Assembly: GCF_022965805.1 (NCBI RefSeq)
Contig: NW_027331019.1
Coordinates: 1 to 64,000, forward strand
Origin: Primulina eburnea
Lineage: Eukaryota > Streptophyta > Magnoliopsida > Lamiales > Gesneriaceae
Direction: 5' to 3'
DNA: 64,000 bases
In this document: positions 47,533 through 60,197 of the stretch, one piece after another
How positions within the stretch are numbered: position 1 is the first letter of the stretch
Layout of the letters: every line of letters starts with the position of its first letter
Notes under the pieces: model-generated
The model's database searches: none
What the model saw: the letters and a program-made list of their open reading frames with translations, nothing else
Told to the model about the DNA's origin: nothing
Made by a program: the position numbers and the translations under genes

Positions 47533-47669
47533 CTTCGGCAACACATGCTGAAATTCAAAATAAATGGTCACACTTTATCTTAAATCGTGTCTCGATTAAT
47601 CCTTTCATAATCATATCAATTATAAGTCAATAATTACAGATTACTGGGATTAATTTCTCGGGCATTACA

Positions 47670-47830
47670 TCATATGCATACGAATGTTGGGCGTTGGCAA
47701 TTCTGACACTTGGATACAAATTTACATCATATCATATGCATTCTTTCTTTACATCATATCATATGCAATTCTGGCAATTCTGACACTTGGATACAAATTT
47801 CTCGGGCATTACATCATATGCATTCTTTCT
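47670..47830. repeat. Patchwork of short templated duplications
   Basis: The words GGCAATTCTGACACTTGG and ATACAAATTT from GYP5 integrase occur here twice (47694-47722 and 47772-47800), before the ordinary copy at 47847-47875. Between them are repeated pieces of ACATCATATCATATGCA, and a copy of the solo LTR end with its TSD (CTCGGGCATTACATCATATG at 47801-47820). This looks like repair with repeated strand switching. Confidence 0.75.
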
Positions 47831-48011
47831 TTCTGCTTTCACCTGTTGGCAATTCTGACACTTGGATACAAATTTAATAACATCAGATTTCATCTTTTTC
47901 CACTAATACTGTGTCTTCAAATAATTATACATTTTCCTGCCACCAGGATGAATGCTAAAACGACTGCTGTGCGTTTCTGTCACTATTCGGTGTCTCAAAT
48001 CTGAAACATTC
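47831..48011 (-). pseudogene. pol: GYP5 integrase zinc-finger fragment
   Basis: On the minus strand the frame reads through the HHCC finger: [12 protein letters not shown], then [10 protein letters not shown]. It has one stop (TAG) in place of the usual FWW. It joins logically to 43670, with the LTRs at 43671-47669 and the patchwork between. It is cut at 48011 by the next LTR-like block. Confidence 0.75.
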
Positions 48012-50796
48012 TGTAACTTCATCTTTTTCTTATTTTTAAAAAAATATAGGGTTTTGAGGTGATTTTATACGCCGGGACGTAAATTTTATTAGGGTCGGTT
48101 TTTCAACAAAAAATACAAACTTTTTGACAACCCGGCTAATAAATTCACATATTTAATTAAAAGAAAAGCTTTGTTATTATTTCATTTAAATCCTAATTAG
48201 ACTAATGGGCCTAATTTAATGGCTTATTAGGCCTAAGGTCTAGTTAGTGATCAATTAGTATTTAATGTATTAAATAATTCACAAACCCTATTCTAAAAAG
48301 AAAACCATCGGCTACCCTAGTTATTATTCTGAAAACTCTCCAACCTCACCCACCCACTCACGGCAGCACACCACAAAGCCATCTAGGAGAGAATTTTTGT
48401 AAGGCTCTAGCAAGTTCAAGCCAAGTCATCCCTCCGTTCTTCGTCGTCAACGATTATTCGAGCGTGTAAATATGAAAGGCACGCCATACATCTTCTTTTT
48501 CTCATCCATCATATCATATTAACGTTTTAATTATGGGATGTATGAAGCACTTGAATTATTTTTTCATAATTTCAAGTTATTGCATGTATAGTTTTCGATT
48601 CCATGAATTATGTTGCATGAAAAACATTCAAGCATGTTAGGGGGCTGCCATGATGTCAAGTTAAGTTTAAACATAGGCGTTATGTGATTTAGACTCACAC
48701 ACGATGCACCAAAAGACAGTAGAAGCAAGACAGGAAGCACCGGAACCTGCTGCCATGGGGGCGAAGGTGATCGGCTGCTTGGTTTAGGGGGAGGCAGGGT
48801 CGTGGCCGGGGCCAGGGCTCTTCCAGGGTTGTCATGGGTCAGGGTTAGAGTCCTAGCCATGCTAGGACGCGAGTTATGGGCTGGGGGAGGAGTCTTAGCC
48901 ATGCTAGGACTCCCACCCGTGAACCGCGCAGCAAGTGCGCGCGAGAGAGGTGGCGTCCAGGGGCTTGGGGGCTCGGCTCGTGGGTCACGCGCTGGGCTAG
49001 TGTGTTTCCCTAGGGTCCTAAGAAGGTGCACTATAGGTTGGTTTGGGTGATGGGGCGTTGGCTAGGTCCCTAGGTGTGCAAAACATTGAGTCCACACATG
49101 GTAGGACTCTCGGCCAGCAAAGGGGTGGAATGGGGACTATCGATTTTGTGTTTTGGTTGTGTTTCTTGGTAAAGTTAGAGTCCAGTAGGATAATTTAGGA
49201 TGTTGGGCAAGTTTTGGTTCAACATGGTCCGGGGGTAACTCGTGAAAATCGGAAGTTGGCTCGGGGTTGAAAATCATGTGCCAAATAGGGTTTTAAAATA
49301 AAGAAAAATTGGAAAACGGCTCACAGGGGTCGATTCGTGGTCCATAAGGGTTAAAATAATATAAAATGAATAAATTTAGAATTCGGGAATTTATATTATA
49401 TTTTGGGATTTTTCGGGATTAAAACATCGTCAAAAAAGTTAATTAAGGATAAATGAAAAATTCTAATATTTAAGCTAAATAAAATTATGAAAAAATTCAT
49501 GTAAGCTTAAATAATTATTTGGGACATGTTAGAGTCATGAAATCAAGAAAAAAAGTCGAAATCGTAAAATGTCGAGTCCTGGGGTAAATCGGTCTTTTCA
49601 CACCTAGAAATTAGTAAAGGTCATGGCAATGCCCGAAATGATGTTTTTATGAAATTATGATTATTTTTAAATGTTTATGAATTGTTCATGATTAAATTAG
49701 GATTTTTAAATATCTAATTGACTTTTTATGATTTTAAGAAGACATTTAAAATACATGTTGCATGCTTGGTTTCGAAAATGAAAAAATGTAAATATTATTC
49801 ATGATTTTTCTAAAGTGATGTGAATGGAAAATGTGGAAGGAAGTGAAGTGATTGTGACTAATTCGTTAATGTTGGCGACGTCGTGAGGGTTATGGTCCCA
49901 GTGGGAGCCCGACGATCGTGTTTCCATCGTTGCGAATATGTGGTAACGGTTTTGAGGTAACGATAAGAATGGGAATGTCGTGAGGGGAAAAGGCCCCAGA
50001 GGGAACACATTTATGGGAAAAGGCCCCCGAGGGAACCCCGAAGATCGTATTTCTATTCGATCATGATAGGCCAGGGCCCAGTTGACCGGTGAGAGTGTTG
50101 CTGGTGTCCCCCGCCGTCCAGTACTGCGGTTTCATGTAGATGGATCCATCGATTTTAAGTCACAATTAACGATCTGAATTCAACAAAAAGAAAAGGGAAA
50201 AAGAAGAGGAAAATTTTCATGATCATGTTAAAGGTTTTATGTCATGTTATGTTGAGGAAAAAGGAAATTCATGTTTGCATGTCATGAAAAGTTATTTTTA
50301 CTTACAAATATTTTCACTGTTGCATGTGGTTTTATATATACTATTTTCGTATAAAGATGATGGTGTGTTGAGTCTTTAGACTCACTAGGTGTGATGGATG
50401 TTGGTGAGTTTGTTGGAGGTCTTGACGAATGATTTGACTTGGCTGAAGGCGCACACAACCCGAGGACCAGCGCTAATATTTCCACATTATGTTTTATGAT
50501 TACTGATTTTAGATAAAGATTTTTAAAACTATTTATTTATGCTTTTGAGAGGTTTAGTATGGGATTTACTTTTCAAACTTATTGCTTTTTAGGTTTGGTA
50601 ACAGTAGACGATTTCAGTTTTATGACTATTGCACTTGATTTTTAAAATGATAGTTGGTTGGTGTTTTATTTTAAAGGGTAAAATATTTTATATAAAAATA
50701 TTTTCACGAGGTTTTTGTGTATGGCCAAAAATTGAGTGTAAAAAAATATATATATTTCTAGTACTTTTAAAGCAATAAAAAGAGCAGGACGTTTCA
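48012..50796 (+). mobile_element. LTR-like block of another gypsy family
   Basis: It runs from TGTAACTTC to GACGTTTCA (CA end). The part at 50360-50470, with TTTAGACTCACTAG and CCCGAGGACC, resembles in reverse complement the corresponding part of the GYP4 LTR (19985-20090), which places it in a related lineage in plus orientation. A GC-rich stretch at 48690-49060 produces Pro/Ala-rich chance frames on both strands. I found no TSD and no interior, and the left limit is uncertain by some tens of bases. Confidence 0.55.
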
Positions 50797-51045
50797 TAAA
50801 ATGCATCTTATAAGAGAGCACTTGTTTTCATCATTAATTGGCCAATTACATTGCGGATTTAGAATTCCCAGAGGCAACACCACTACTATCACTATCAATC
50901 CAATCATTTAATCATATAAAACTTCATTCAGGCATTTTAGCGAACATCTTAGAGGCATCATTTAAATTTTAACTCCTTTCCTTCAAAAAAGAATATAATT
51001 GCACTACCATATATACATATTTACATATATATACATATTTACATA

Positions 51046-51083
<38 letters not shown>

Positions 51084-51192
51084 AATAATGGAATTTGAAA
51101 GGACTTATTGTCATAAATAATCAAAACACATACATATAGGATCATGTGATGCATTCAAGAAATGATTCCACTTACAACACTTGGAGCAAATG
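50797..51192 (-). repeat. Second copy of a segment of the 43671-45750 LTR
   Basis: It matches 44334-44690 with modest divergence, begins mid-LTR at CATAAAATGCATC and is interrupted by GYP7 at 51193. It contains a long (TA)n run (51008-51083). Confidence 0.8.
51008..51083. repeat. (TA)n / TACATA microsatellite
   Basis: Alternating AT with TACATATT interruptions, longer than the equivalent tract at 44545-44583. Confidence 0.9.
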
Positions 51193-51284
51193 TGTGGGGA
51201 CCTGGGATCTAACTCAGTTCTTTTCGGGATTAATCGGATCGTTGTTAGAAAACGTGGGTCATAAAAAAAATTTTCTTTTAAACA
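51193..51284 (-). repeat. GYP7 3' LTR, left piece
   Basis: It starts TGTGGGGACCTGGG on the plus strand and matches 60198-60287. The solo LTR follows, and the LTR resumes at 53392. Confidence 0.88.
51280..51284. repeat. Target-site duplication (AAACA) of solo LTR 51285-53386
   Basis: AAACA at 51280-51284 recurs at 53387-53391. The undisturbed GYP7 5' LTR has a single copy near 60285. Confidence 0.92.
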
Positions 51285-53386
51285 TGTAAGGCCCGAGAAA
51301 TTTATCCGGTTAATCAGAAATAAATTGGCGATGATTATTATAATCTATTGGTGATAATTAAGATGATTATGGACGAAACGGATCAGACCGGGGAACCGAA
51401 AGAAGATTTGATATAAAGTGCAAAAAGAAGTCTCCGCGCACATGCGCGACTTGAATGCGCGCACATGCGCGGAACGTCCAGAATGATCGATGCATATGCG
51501 CGCCGTAGATGGCGCACATGCGCGGGTTGGGCAGAATGATCGGCGCATATGCGCGACGTAGATGGCGCATATGCGCGACCAACAAAAAATGCTGGTTGAA
51601 CTACCGGCGCATATGCGCGCAACGTGCAGAACATGCACGACGCCACTTGCCTTGTTGCATGTATGGTATGTATATAATTATATATATATATATGCCTTCG
51701 AATTTCCTCAGAAATAAAAGGAAAGAACCGTAGTGAAAAGCGTCTGGAGAAGAGTGAAAAATCCTTACGCCTTTTGTGAGAAATCCGTCCGTCTATTTTT
51801 GAATCCGATTACAGTACTGTGTTCCTATCAACGTAGGCTATAACTGGACGTAAGTTTTGTTACGTTTAGACATGATTTGAATTTATGATATTGTCAGAAT
51901 TGAATACGAATCAGATATAATGTTTCTGCTACAGTAGGCATTGTATAACTGAAGTCAGATTAAATAACAGGCTGTTTCTGTAATTGTTATGATTTTCTGA
52001 AGTAATATGACTGAGATGGTATAGATTTATTATCACGATCTGTTATTATTGAAGACTATGATTAGTACTGATATCGATTATGATTTGTGGTATTATATCT
52101 GTGATGTTCAGATTGACGGGGTTATTCAGATTGTATTCTTATGCCGTCGAAACATCAGTTGATTTAGATTGATCAGATTCAGTAATTATCTCGATTGTAT
52201 CGTGATATCGTTGATATGAAGTAGATTGTACTTTTTTCAGATATGGATCAGATTATGAATTGATCAGAGTATATTTCGATTTGAGTATTGATGAGAACAG
52301 GTTTTGAATCGAATTATATACTGATATTGTATTTATGTGATAGTCATTTCCAGACTGGGTATGGACAGATTTGAATACAAGAATTCGTCTTCATCAGACC
52401 AAGAAGAGAAAGGTATAAATCGATGTTAATTGGGAGATCGACTTGAGTTAGATTCAACTAAAGTTTCCCTAAACCACATACTTGTATGGTATTGTTTTTA
52501 CGCCTTTTGTGTTTTAATGATTATGTTTATTTTATTGAATTAGAAGTAGAAAGCAGAGAGCTATTGAGTGAGAGTCACTGACAGAGGGGTTAGATTTTGA
52601 CAGTATAGTCACTGACCCATTGCACATTGTCAGACTAGGCTTAGTCTTGGTAGATACGCCAAGGCACTGGACGTTTGGTGTATCAATGTGCTTAAGATAC
52701 ATATATTGTTCTTATTGTAGATTATTCGATACAGCTAGACCAAAGTCCAGAAATAAGAACGTACTGCCAACGCGACTAGTAGTAGTAGGTGGGAGACTTG
52801 TTACGTTCTTATTCACCGGGATCCCTAGATTAGAATGAGAGATGAGTCGAGTCTTAGATATTGAGACTAGAATTTGATTTACAGATCCGTATTGATTTAT
52901 GTTTCGTAGATTACGATTCATGTTTATTTACAGATTAATATTGATACATGTTGTTCGATTATGATACATGTGAGAAGATATAATTCATGCCTTTATGTTA
53001 ATTCAGTTACTTGCATGTATACATTGTTTATACTGGGATTTATTCTCACCGGAGTTATCCGGCTGTTGTCTTGATTGTATGTGTGCATGACAACAGGTGG
53101 GGCAGGATCAGGGTCAAGAGGATGATGAGAGATCGAGATTAGAGTGGTGATTCCGGACTTGAATGTAGACTTGGTTTAATACTTGAAATTTAGTAGTTGA
53201 ACATTAGACTAGTTTGAATAATTGTTGTACATTATTGTACCTTTATACTGAGATGTATATTAGTTAAATTCCATTACGTTCTGCACTTATATTTTAAACA
53301 TAATTTTTTTTTTAGACCCTGTTTATCTTAATTGATAATTAAATCCAAAGATGATTAAGAAGATGATTAGAGTCTGGGTCCCCACA
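51285..53386 (+). mobile_element. Solo gypsy LTR of the GYP1 type
   Basis: It is a 2102-bp LTR in plus orientation, TGTAAGGCCCGAG...GGGTCCCCACA, with a 5-bp TSD. It has the CATATG palindrome array (51434-51625), a TATA run (51668-51694), GACGTAAGTTTT near 51848 and the double hairpin (53049-53096). Its start is the same as that of the GYP1 3' LTR. Confidence 0.93.
51434..51625. repeat. U3 array of GCGCATATGCGC palindromes
   Basis: About seven units are present. Several read GCGCACATGCGC, which breaks the palindrome centre. Confidence 0.87.
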
Positions 53387-53391
53387 AAACA

Positions 53392-55362
53392 TCAGATATA
53401 ATATACATAACTCATAAACAACGACATCTTTATTTATTCTAACGTAATTAAATACAAGTCTTGTTTCATTCCCATTATACAAACTAGAGTTCACAACATA
53501 CTACTTTTCAAGAGTAAACATTCCTAGTTCTTCTTCTTGGCCCGTGATCTCCACGCTATCCTGTCCTCTCATCTTTGTCGTGACCCATATCCTTCCCCAC
53601 CTGTTGTTCTGCACACATACAGACGCAACAACAGTCGAAAACTCCGGGGAGAACAAATCCCAATATAATACATGTAAACATGCATATTATGCAAGGGAAT
53701 ATAAATCATGATACATGACTATACAAATACAACATGAACGTACTATCATGAGGGGAGTCAATACAACATGTTCCATAATCTATGAACATAACCATATAAG
53801 CATGTAATCTTATTCAATTCATGTCTTGACTCGACTCAATTCTAACTCTAGGGATCCCGGTGTGAATAAGACGTCACTGTCTGTTACCTACCCTCCCAAT
53901 CGGGGTAACTGCACGTCTTATTCCTAGACTTCGATCATGTCTGTATCGAGTGTCTACACACGGAGTCGAACTGCTCCAATGTGACGATACTACCGAACTT
54001 CTAGTTTGACAAATCTGTCAATGACTCCTATCTCAAGGCTTGAATATGAATCTTTAACCAAGGCATTACATTCAAAATATAAACATAATCTAGTATGTGA
54101 TTTTGTTGGGAAAACTCAAATTGAATCCCATTTGAGTTGTGTCTTCCCCAAACAAAACATGAATTATACCTTTCTTGTTGAACCTTTATCGATGTCGTAG
54201 TCGGAGTCTCGAAGACGAATCTGTCAAACCAAATCTGAAATGACATATATATAATGCACCATATCAACTTCTAACTCAAAAGGATACACAAACGGATCAA
54301 TATTCAATCTCGGTACATTTTGACGGCATAACGGCGTAAACTTTCAATACCGGTCAACCCAAACTTCAATAATCAGTAATCACAATTCATAATCTCCATC
54401 ATAAACACATGATAGTACTCAAAATATGCATCATTTAATACTAAACATGCTGGAAAAACAGTAACGATGGCATACAACGTCCGTTCTTCGATCCGGTTGC
54501 GTTTCTACGATATCAATAATCTCAAGAACTTATAATCTAGTGCGATTCACAATTTCCCCAACATCAATATCTCAAATCATGCAGGAAATGAATGAAATTT
54601 ACATACTTTGGTAGCTTGGAGCAAGAGAACCACAAATATGGATTCGGATTAAATATCGGACTGTTGGATTCTTTACAATTCAAAATCTAAGCTATAATGA
54701 AACTTGAGCTTTCATGGAGTTTTCCTTTTCGGTAGTTTCTGATGGAAGTGAGAATGAGTCAATATACACATTATATAGTGTCCAAGCCATGTGTCAACTT
54801 AGTGTGCATGCTGGATTTCTCGCGCATATGCGCGTCCTCAACTCGCGCATATGCGCGAGACATATTGTCTCGGCATCAACACTTCGCGCAGATGCGCGAC
54901 TCATCTCGTGCATGTGTGCCAAATTCTCTGGAGGTATCGCGCATATGCGCGCCTTATCTCGCGCATGTGCGCCAATGTTTCTGGACGTATCGCGCATATG
55001 CGTGCCTCATCTCGCGCATGTGCGCCGATGCTACTGGAATTGTCGCGCATATGCATGAATTTCTTCGCGCATGTGCGCCATCTGTTCTGTCGTATTTTGA
55101 ATATTTTCTCCTCTCATCTTATGTCTTTCCTACTCCTATCTCACTTAGTACTTCCCGTTGCATGTCATGCATACTCATATTTTCGAATGTCACGCAAATG
55201 AAGACTATAAATCTAGTACTTCTCATTACCTGTCATGCATACTCATATCTTCCGAGTCTCACGTCATTGAAGAGTGATAAATTCAATACTTTCATCACAT
55301 GTCATGCATTCCCATATCTTTGAGTATCTCCTCAGTGAAGACTAATAATCTCGAGCCTTACA
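53392..55362 (-). repeat. GYP7 3' LTR, main part
   Basis: It resumes after the solo LTR and ends GAGCCTTACA at 55362. The array is at 54816-55082, a TATA box (ACTATATAATG, minus) at about 54770-54780 and the double hairpin at 53600-53652. Confidence 0.9.
54816..55082. repeat. U3 array of CGCGCATATGCGCG palindromes
   Basis: About ten units are present, alternating between CATATG forms and CATGTG forms (CTCGCGCATGTGCGCC). The copy in the 5' LTR (61712-61924) matches until it is cut by GYP8. Confidence 0.88.
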
Positions 55363-55400
55363 TTTCTCCCCCTCTAAGAAATGATTTCGTCCTCGAAATC
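55363..55400 (-). other. GYP7 polypurine tract and stem-loop
   Basis: The polypurine run TAGAGGGGGAGAAA (55376-55363, minus) precedes the LTR. The stem-loop GATTTCG-AGGA-CGAAATC is at 55400-55383. Confidence 0.8.
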
Positions 55401-55462
55401 AGAGGCAATCTATCAAATCATACATGAAAAGTAATATAATTAAGACTGAAGAATTACTTACA

Positions 55463-56608
55463 TCATGCAAATAACTCGGGATGTTTCTGTCTCATATCTG
55501 CTTCTGTCTCCCAAGTCGCTTCTTCGATGCCATGTCGACTCCACTGGACTTTCACTAACGGAATAGTCTTTGTTCTGAGCTGCTTTTCTTTCCGATCAAG
55601 AATCTGTATCGGTTGTTCAAAATAACTCAGAGTCTGATCTAATTCGGCTTCGTCCGGTTGGATGACATGAGAATCATCAGGCATATATCTACGCAGCATC
55701 GATACATGAAAAACATCTTGTATCCCATGAAGTGAAGGAGGAAGATAAAGTCGATAGGCTCAATCACCAATCTTTTCAAGAATTTCGTAAGGACTTATGT
55801 ATCTAGGCGAAAGCTTCCCACGTTTACCAAATCGAACAACGCCTCTGAACGGAGAAATCTTAAAAAATACTCTATCTCCCTGCTCGAATACTAACGGTCT
55901 TCTTCTAACATTTTTATATTTAGCTTGCCTATCATGTCCTGTTTTCATCCGCTTCTGAATTATCTTCACCTTTTCCGTGATTTCACGAATCATATCAGGC
56001 CCCAATTCTGGTACTTCTGAGATGTCATCCCAATACAACGGCGATCTGCACTTCTTGCCATATAAAGCTTCAAACAGTGACATCTCAATACTCGTCTGAT
56101 AGCTGTTGTTGTACGAGAATTCACAAAGAGCTAGTGAATCTTGCCAACTAGTACCAAAATCTAGTACTACAGCTCTCAGCATATCCTCTAGAGTCTGGAT
56201 AGTCCGCTCTGACTGCCCGTCTGTCTGGGGATGATAAGTCGTACGCAGATGCAATGTCGTACCTAAAGACTGCTGCAAACTTGGCCAGAAATGAGAAGTA
56301 AATCAGCTGATATATATCTCGGCCATCTGATCATGTCGGTACGTCATTCTGTACGGAATAAAGCAAGCTGATTTGGTCAGTCTGTCAATAATGACCCAAA
56401 TTGCATCACAGCCCCGGGATGATCGAGGTAACTTCGTCACAAAATCCATGGAAATGTGATCCCATTTTTATTCAGGAATAGACAAACTCTGAATTAAACC
56501 TCCGGCTTTTTTTTCTCGGCTTTTACGCGTTGGCAATTCAAGCATTTAGACAAAAATTCGGCAATGTCTGATTTCATCTGTTTCCACCAAAACTGTCTTC
56601 AAGTCATT
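55463..56608 (-). pseudogene. pol: GYP7 integrase and chromodomain-like tail, broken
   Basis: From 56608 downward the frame is damaged by a 2-base loss near the FWW motif and by a deletion of about 65 bases at about 56300, which removes the segment with the second catalytic Asp (VSDRDPRF in GYP3). After that, 56278-55760 is open and carries [15 protein letters not shown] and the start of the GPY region. TGA at 55760-55762 replaces an Arg codon, and the frame then continues to the chromodomain-like tail (EEATWETE), ending HPELFA at 55463. Integrase cannot be active. Confidence 0.88.
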
Positions 56609-57826
56609 CTACATCTTCCTGCCACCAGGATGGATACTAAACCGACTACAGTGAGCTTCTGACAATATCTGTTGTTTCAAATCTGAAATATCTGGCACTA
56701 CAAGACTGTTATTCACATACAGAACATGATCAAGTACCTGATATTCTGACAAATGCCCTGATCTGACCATCTGAATCGACTTCTGAATATTCTGATCGGT
56801 TCTTTGTGCTTCTTTTATTCTCATTATTAAATCTGACTCAACTTGAATCGTAGCAAGTCTCAATGGTCTGCGATCTGTATCAAATGCTAAACCAGACAAA
56901 CAACAATCCTCTACTAAATTCAAAACACCTATCGTCGAGAAGGACAAAGAACATACCTTTCGACTCAAGGCATCCGCGGCTGCATTTGATTTCTCTGGAT
57001 AGTATTTTATTTCGCAATCGAAATCCTTCAATAAGTCAAGCCATCTACGCTGCCTCATGTTCAACTCTGATTGAGAAAATAAATACTTCAGGCTTTTGTG
57101 ATCAGAGTAGATTTCAAATTTTTCGCCATAGAGATAGTGACACCAAATCTTCAATGCAAATACGATAGCCACCAATTCAAGATCATGAATTGGGTATCGA
57201 GTCTCGTGAGTCTTCAACTGTCTTGAGGTGTATGCGATCACATGTCCTCGCTGCATAAGAACACATCCTAGCCCTCTGTGAGATGCATCACAATATACAA
57301 CGAAATCACCTGTACCCGAAGGTATCATTAATACAGGAGCACTGGTCAGTCGTTTCTTCAACTCCAAGAAGCTAGACTCACAAGCTTCAGACCACACAAA
57401 AGGCGTATTTTTCTGGGTTAACTGTGTAATTGGCTTTGCTATACTGGAGAAATCTCGGATAAATCGTCGGTAATAGCCTGCTAGACCCATGAAGCTGCGT
57501 ATTTCTGGCACAGAAGTCGGTCTCGGCCAACTGATCACAGCTTCGACTTTACTCGGATCCACAGAAATACCATCTCCAGATATGATATGCCCCAAAAACA
57601 TAACTTGTCTCAGCCAAAACTCGCACTTTGACAATTTATCATATAATCTCTCATTTCTCAATGTCTGTAACACAATTTTTAAGTGCTCGGCATGATCAGT
57701 ATCATTTTTCGAGTAAACCAGAATATCATCAATAAAAACAATAACGAACTCATCTAGATACCTCTGAAAGACACGGTTCATCAATCCCATAAACACCGCT
57801 GGTGCATTCGTTAAACCAAAAGGCAT
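56609..57826 (-). pseudogene. pol: GYP7 RT 3' half, RNase H and integrase N-terminus
   Basis: It is open for 405 codons: [22 protein letters not shown], then RNase H (YCDAS, DLELVA, SDHKS, ADALSRK) and the first His residues of the integrase finger ([12 protein letters not shown]). It ends at TAG 56609-56611, where relatives have Tyr. The upstream RT half is in another frame because of a one-base loss near 57871. Confidence 0.9.
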
Positions 57827-59936
57827 GACAATAAATTCGTAATGTCCATACCTGGTTCGGAATGCTGTTTTTGTATATCAACATCTCGTACTCGCAGCTG
57901 GTGATATCCGGATCTCAAATCAATCTTTGAATAGACGGAAGATCCCTACAACTGGTCAAATAAATCATCGATGCGAGGCAATGGATATTTGTTCTTAACC
58001 GTCGCCTTGTTCAGTTGCCGGTAGTCAATGCACAATCTTATCGAACCGTCTTTCTTCCGTACAAATAGCACTGGTGCACCTCAAGGAGATACGCTCGGTC
58101 TGATGTAACCCTTGGCCAACAAATCTTCAAGTTGTGCTTTCAATTCTTTCAGTTCAATAGGTGCCATTCTATACGGAGTGCGAGATATGGGCGCTGTACC
58201 TGGTATAAGATCGATGCTGAAATCTACCTCTCGAACTGGAGGTAACCCTGGAATCTCGTCTTGGAATACATCGGCAAACTCACGCACTACTGACAGATCT
58301 GCCAATACTGGGCTCGATTTCAGTAGATCTACTGAATATATAAGGAACCCCTCTGCTCCTTTCTGCAACAATCTGGTCATAGTCAAAGTAGACACTAAGG
58401 GAATCCGAGATCTGGAACCCTTCCCGTAGAATTTCCACTCGTCAGTCATCTCTGGTCTGAACCTGACAATCTTCTGAAAACAGTCTACAATGGCTCGGTA
58501 CTTGGTTAACATATCAATCCCAACAATACAATCAAAATCAGCTATCCCAAGTACAATACAATCTAAATCAATTTCATGTCCCTCAAACTGTAGTACACAA
58601 TGTCTAACTGAAGTCACAGATATAAGACAACTTCCCAACGGAGAAGAAATAGACACTACAGTAGATAAGGACTCGACAGGCAAAGCATGAAATAATGCAA
58701 AGCGCTCAGAAATAAATGTATGAGATGCACCTGTGTCTATCAAAACATATGCAGGATAACCGCAAAGAAAACAGTTACCTGCGATCACATCGTCCGGTGC
58801 ATCTTGAGCTTGCGCTTCTGTCAATCCAAACACCTGAACTTGTTGTCTGGGAGGCTGGCTCCCTGTCTGGCTACCTCTGGCTCTGGGCTGTGTCGGTGTA
58901 GAAGTGGGCTGAAAGGATTGGATAGACAAAGCTTGCCTCTCAGGCTGAGCTACTGACGCAGAAGACCCTGCACTCTGAGATCTCTGTAAACTCCTTTGTG
59001 GACAGACCTTGGCGAAATGTCCTTGTTGCCTACATATGTTACATCTGCCCATCACACCTGGACACTGCTCGGTGGCATGTCTACCTCCACAAGAACCGCA
59101 ATACACACCTGTGTACTCGGAATTCTGGCCAGGACCTCTCTGTCGTGACCCGCTGGAGCTCGACGAACTGCTCCCTGATCTCCTGAACTGTTTACCCTTT
59201 GCTTTCAACTGGTCTTTTCTTCCACTGCTGCTACCATCGCTCTCAAATCGAGGAGGGGGTTGAACTGAAGGTAGTGGTGGTCTAGGAGTTGGCGCAACAT
59301 AAGCAATGCTTTGTTGCCTAAGTAATCCAGCTTCCGCTCCCTTGGCGCGATTAAACGCATCAGTAAAGTTGTTGGGCCTACCGGTGTTCACCAAGGTAAA
59401 GATGTCTGGATTCAAGCCATTTATAAACTGATCCGCAACGGCCTCTTCATTCTCGGCAACATGAGGAGAGAATCTGAGCAATGACGAAAACTTAGCAACA
59501 TACTCCTCGATGTTCAGTTGTCCCTGCCTCAAATTGGCGAACTCGGCACCCTTGTCCTTTCGGTATGACACTGGGAAGAATCGCTGATAGAACTCAGTCT
59601 TGAACACCTTCCAAGTAATCTGTGTGCCCCGGTGCTCCAATGCTCTCTTCATAGTATCCACCAACTCTTTGCTACGTCTTGCAATTGGTGCCCGACTAAT
59701 TTCACTCGTCGATCATCAGTGTACTCAAGGGATTCGAATAGCATCTCGATATCCTCTAGCCAACTCTCACATTCAACTGCATTTTCTGTGCCTTTCAGTG
59801 TCAGTGGTCGAAAAGACTGAAACCGTTTAAGCAAAGTCTCCATCGGTGTGGCAGTCACATCCATCAGATCACTAGATGTACTGTCCTGTTCTGGTGCCCG
59901 ACCTGCTGCTTGTTGCGGTACTCGTCGAGGCGACAT
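57827..59936 (-). pseudogene. gag-pol: GYP7 gag, protease and RT 5' half
   Basis: Gag starts MSPRR at 59936, as in relatives, but shifts frame near 59655, just after the DVAKSWW stretch. From 59664 the frame is open for 527 codons: the rest of the capsid core, both knuckles (CGSCGGRHATEQC, CNICRQQGHFAKVC), protease ([10 protein letters not shown]) and the RT start up to RPSVSP. It ends in TGA 58081-58083, in place of a Trp codon. A further TAG (57946-57948) and the frameshift at about 57871 follow before the next open part. Key protease residues are unchanged. Confidence 0.9.
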
Positions 59937-60180
59937 ATCTGAATATCAAACAGATTAATACACAATCTATACAATTTGTCTCAACCCTCCTCTGATCATA
60001 TACCTCTGATCCAGAATCGGTTCTGATTCAGTCTTTACGAGTACATGCTGTAATTCAATTCAGACAACAATACAACACGTAATAGGGAAAGCAATAAATC
60101 ATGCTAGCACATCATAGAGCAAGGAAGATGACTCGATCTACCCTGCTCATTCTATTCTATCTCAGTCTACAGAACCTACT
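59937..60180 (-). other. GYP7 untranslated leader
   Basis: About 240 bases with the leader words shared with GYP3 and GYP6. No gene is present. Confidence 0.55.
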
Positions 60181-60192
60181 GCTCTGATACCA
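60181..60192 (-). other. GYP7 primer-binding site (tRNA-iMet)
   Basis: TGGTATCAGAGC on the minus strand, five bases from the LTR. Confidence 0.92.
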
Positions 60193-60197
60193 CCTGT

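Larger units (their letters stand above)
45756..47669 (-). mobile_element. Solo gypsy LTR
   Basis: It is a 1914-bp LTR with intact ends (TGTGGGGACCCGG...GGGCATTACA on the plus strand) and a TSD but no interior, as left by recombination between the two LTRs of one element. It carries an ACCGCGGGTGCGGT array (47299-47532), TATA (about 47237-47250), the double hairpin (46037-46085) and a tandem inverted repeat at 46248-46378. Confidence 0.92.

Noticed and set aside
47229..47633. 134-codon frame with RGCG repeats
   Set aside because: It arises from the ACCGCGGGTGCGGT array read in one frame. A similar frame in the next phase overlaps it.
48564..49050. Pro/Ala-rich frames on both strands in a GC-rich patch
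   Set aside because: High GC suppresses stops on both strands. The patch lies inside an LTR-like block and resembles no known domain.
48012..50796. A host gene with a 5' leader near 48300-48480
   Set aside because: The stretch with AACCCTA, CACCCACCC and AAATATGAAAGGC looks like a plant transcript leader, but no coding frame follows, and the 3' part resembles LTR sequence of the GYP4 lineage.
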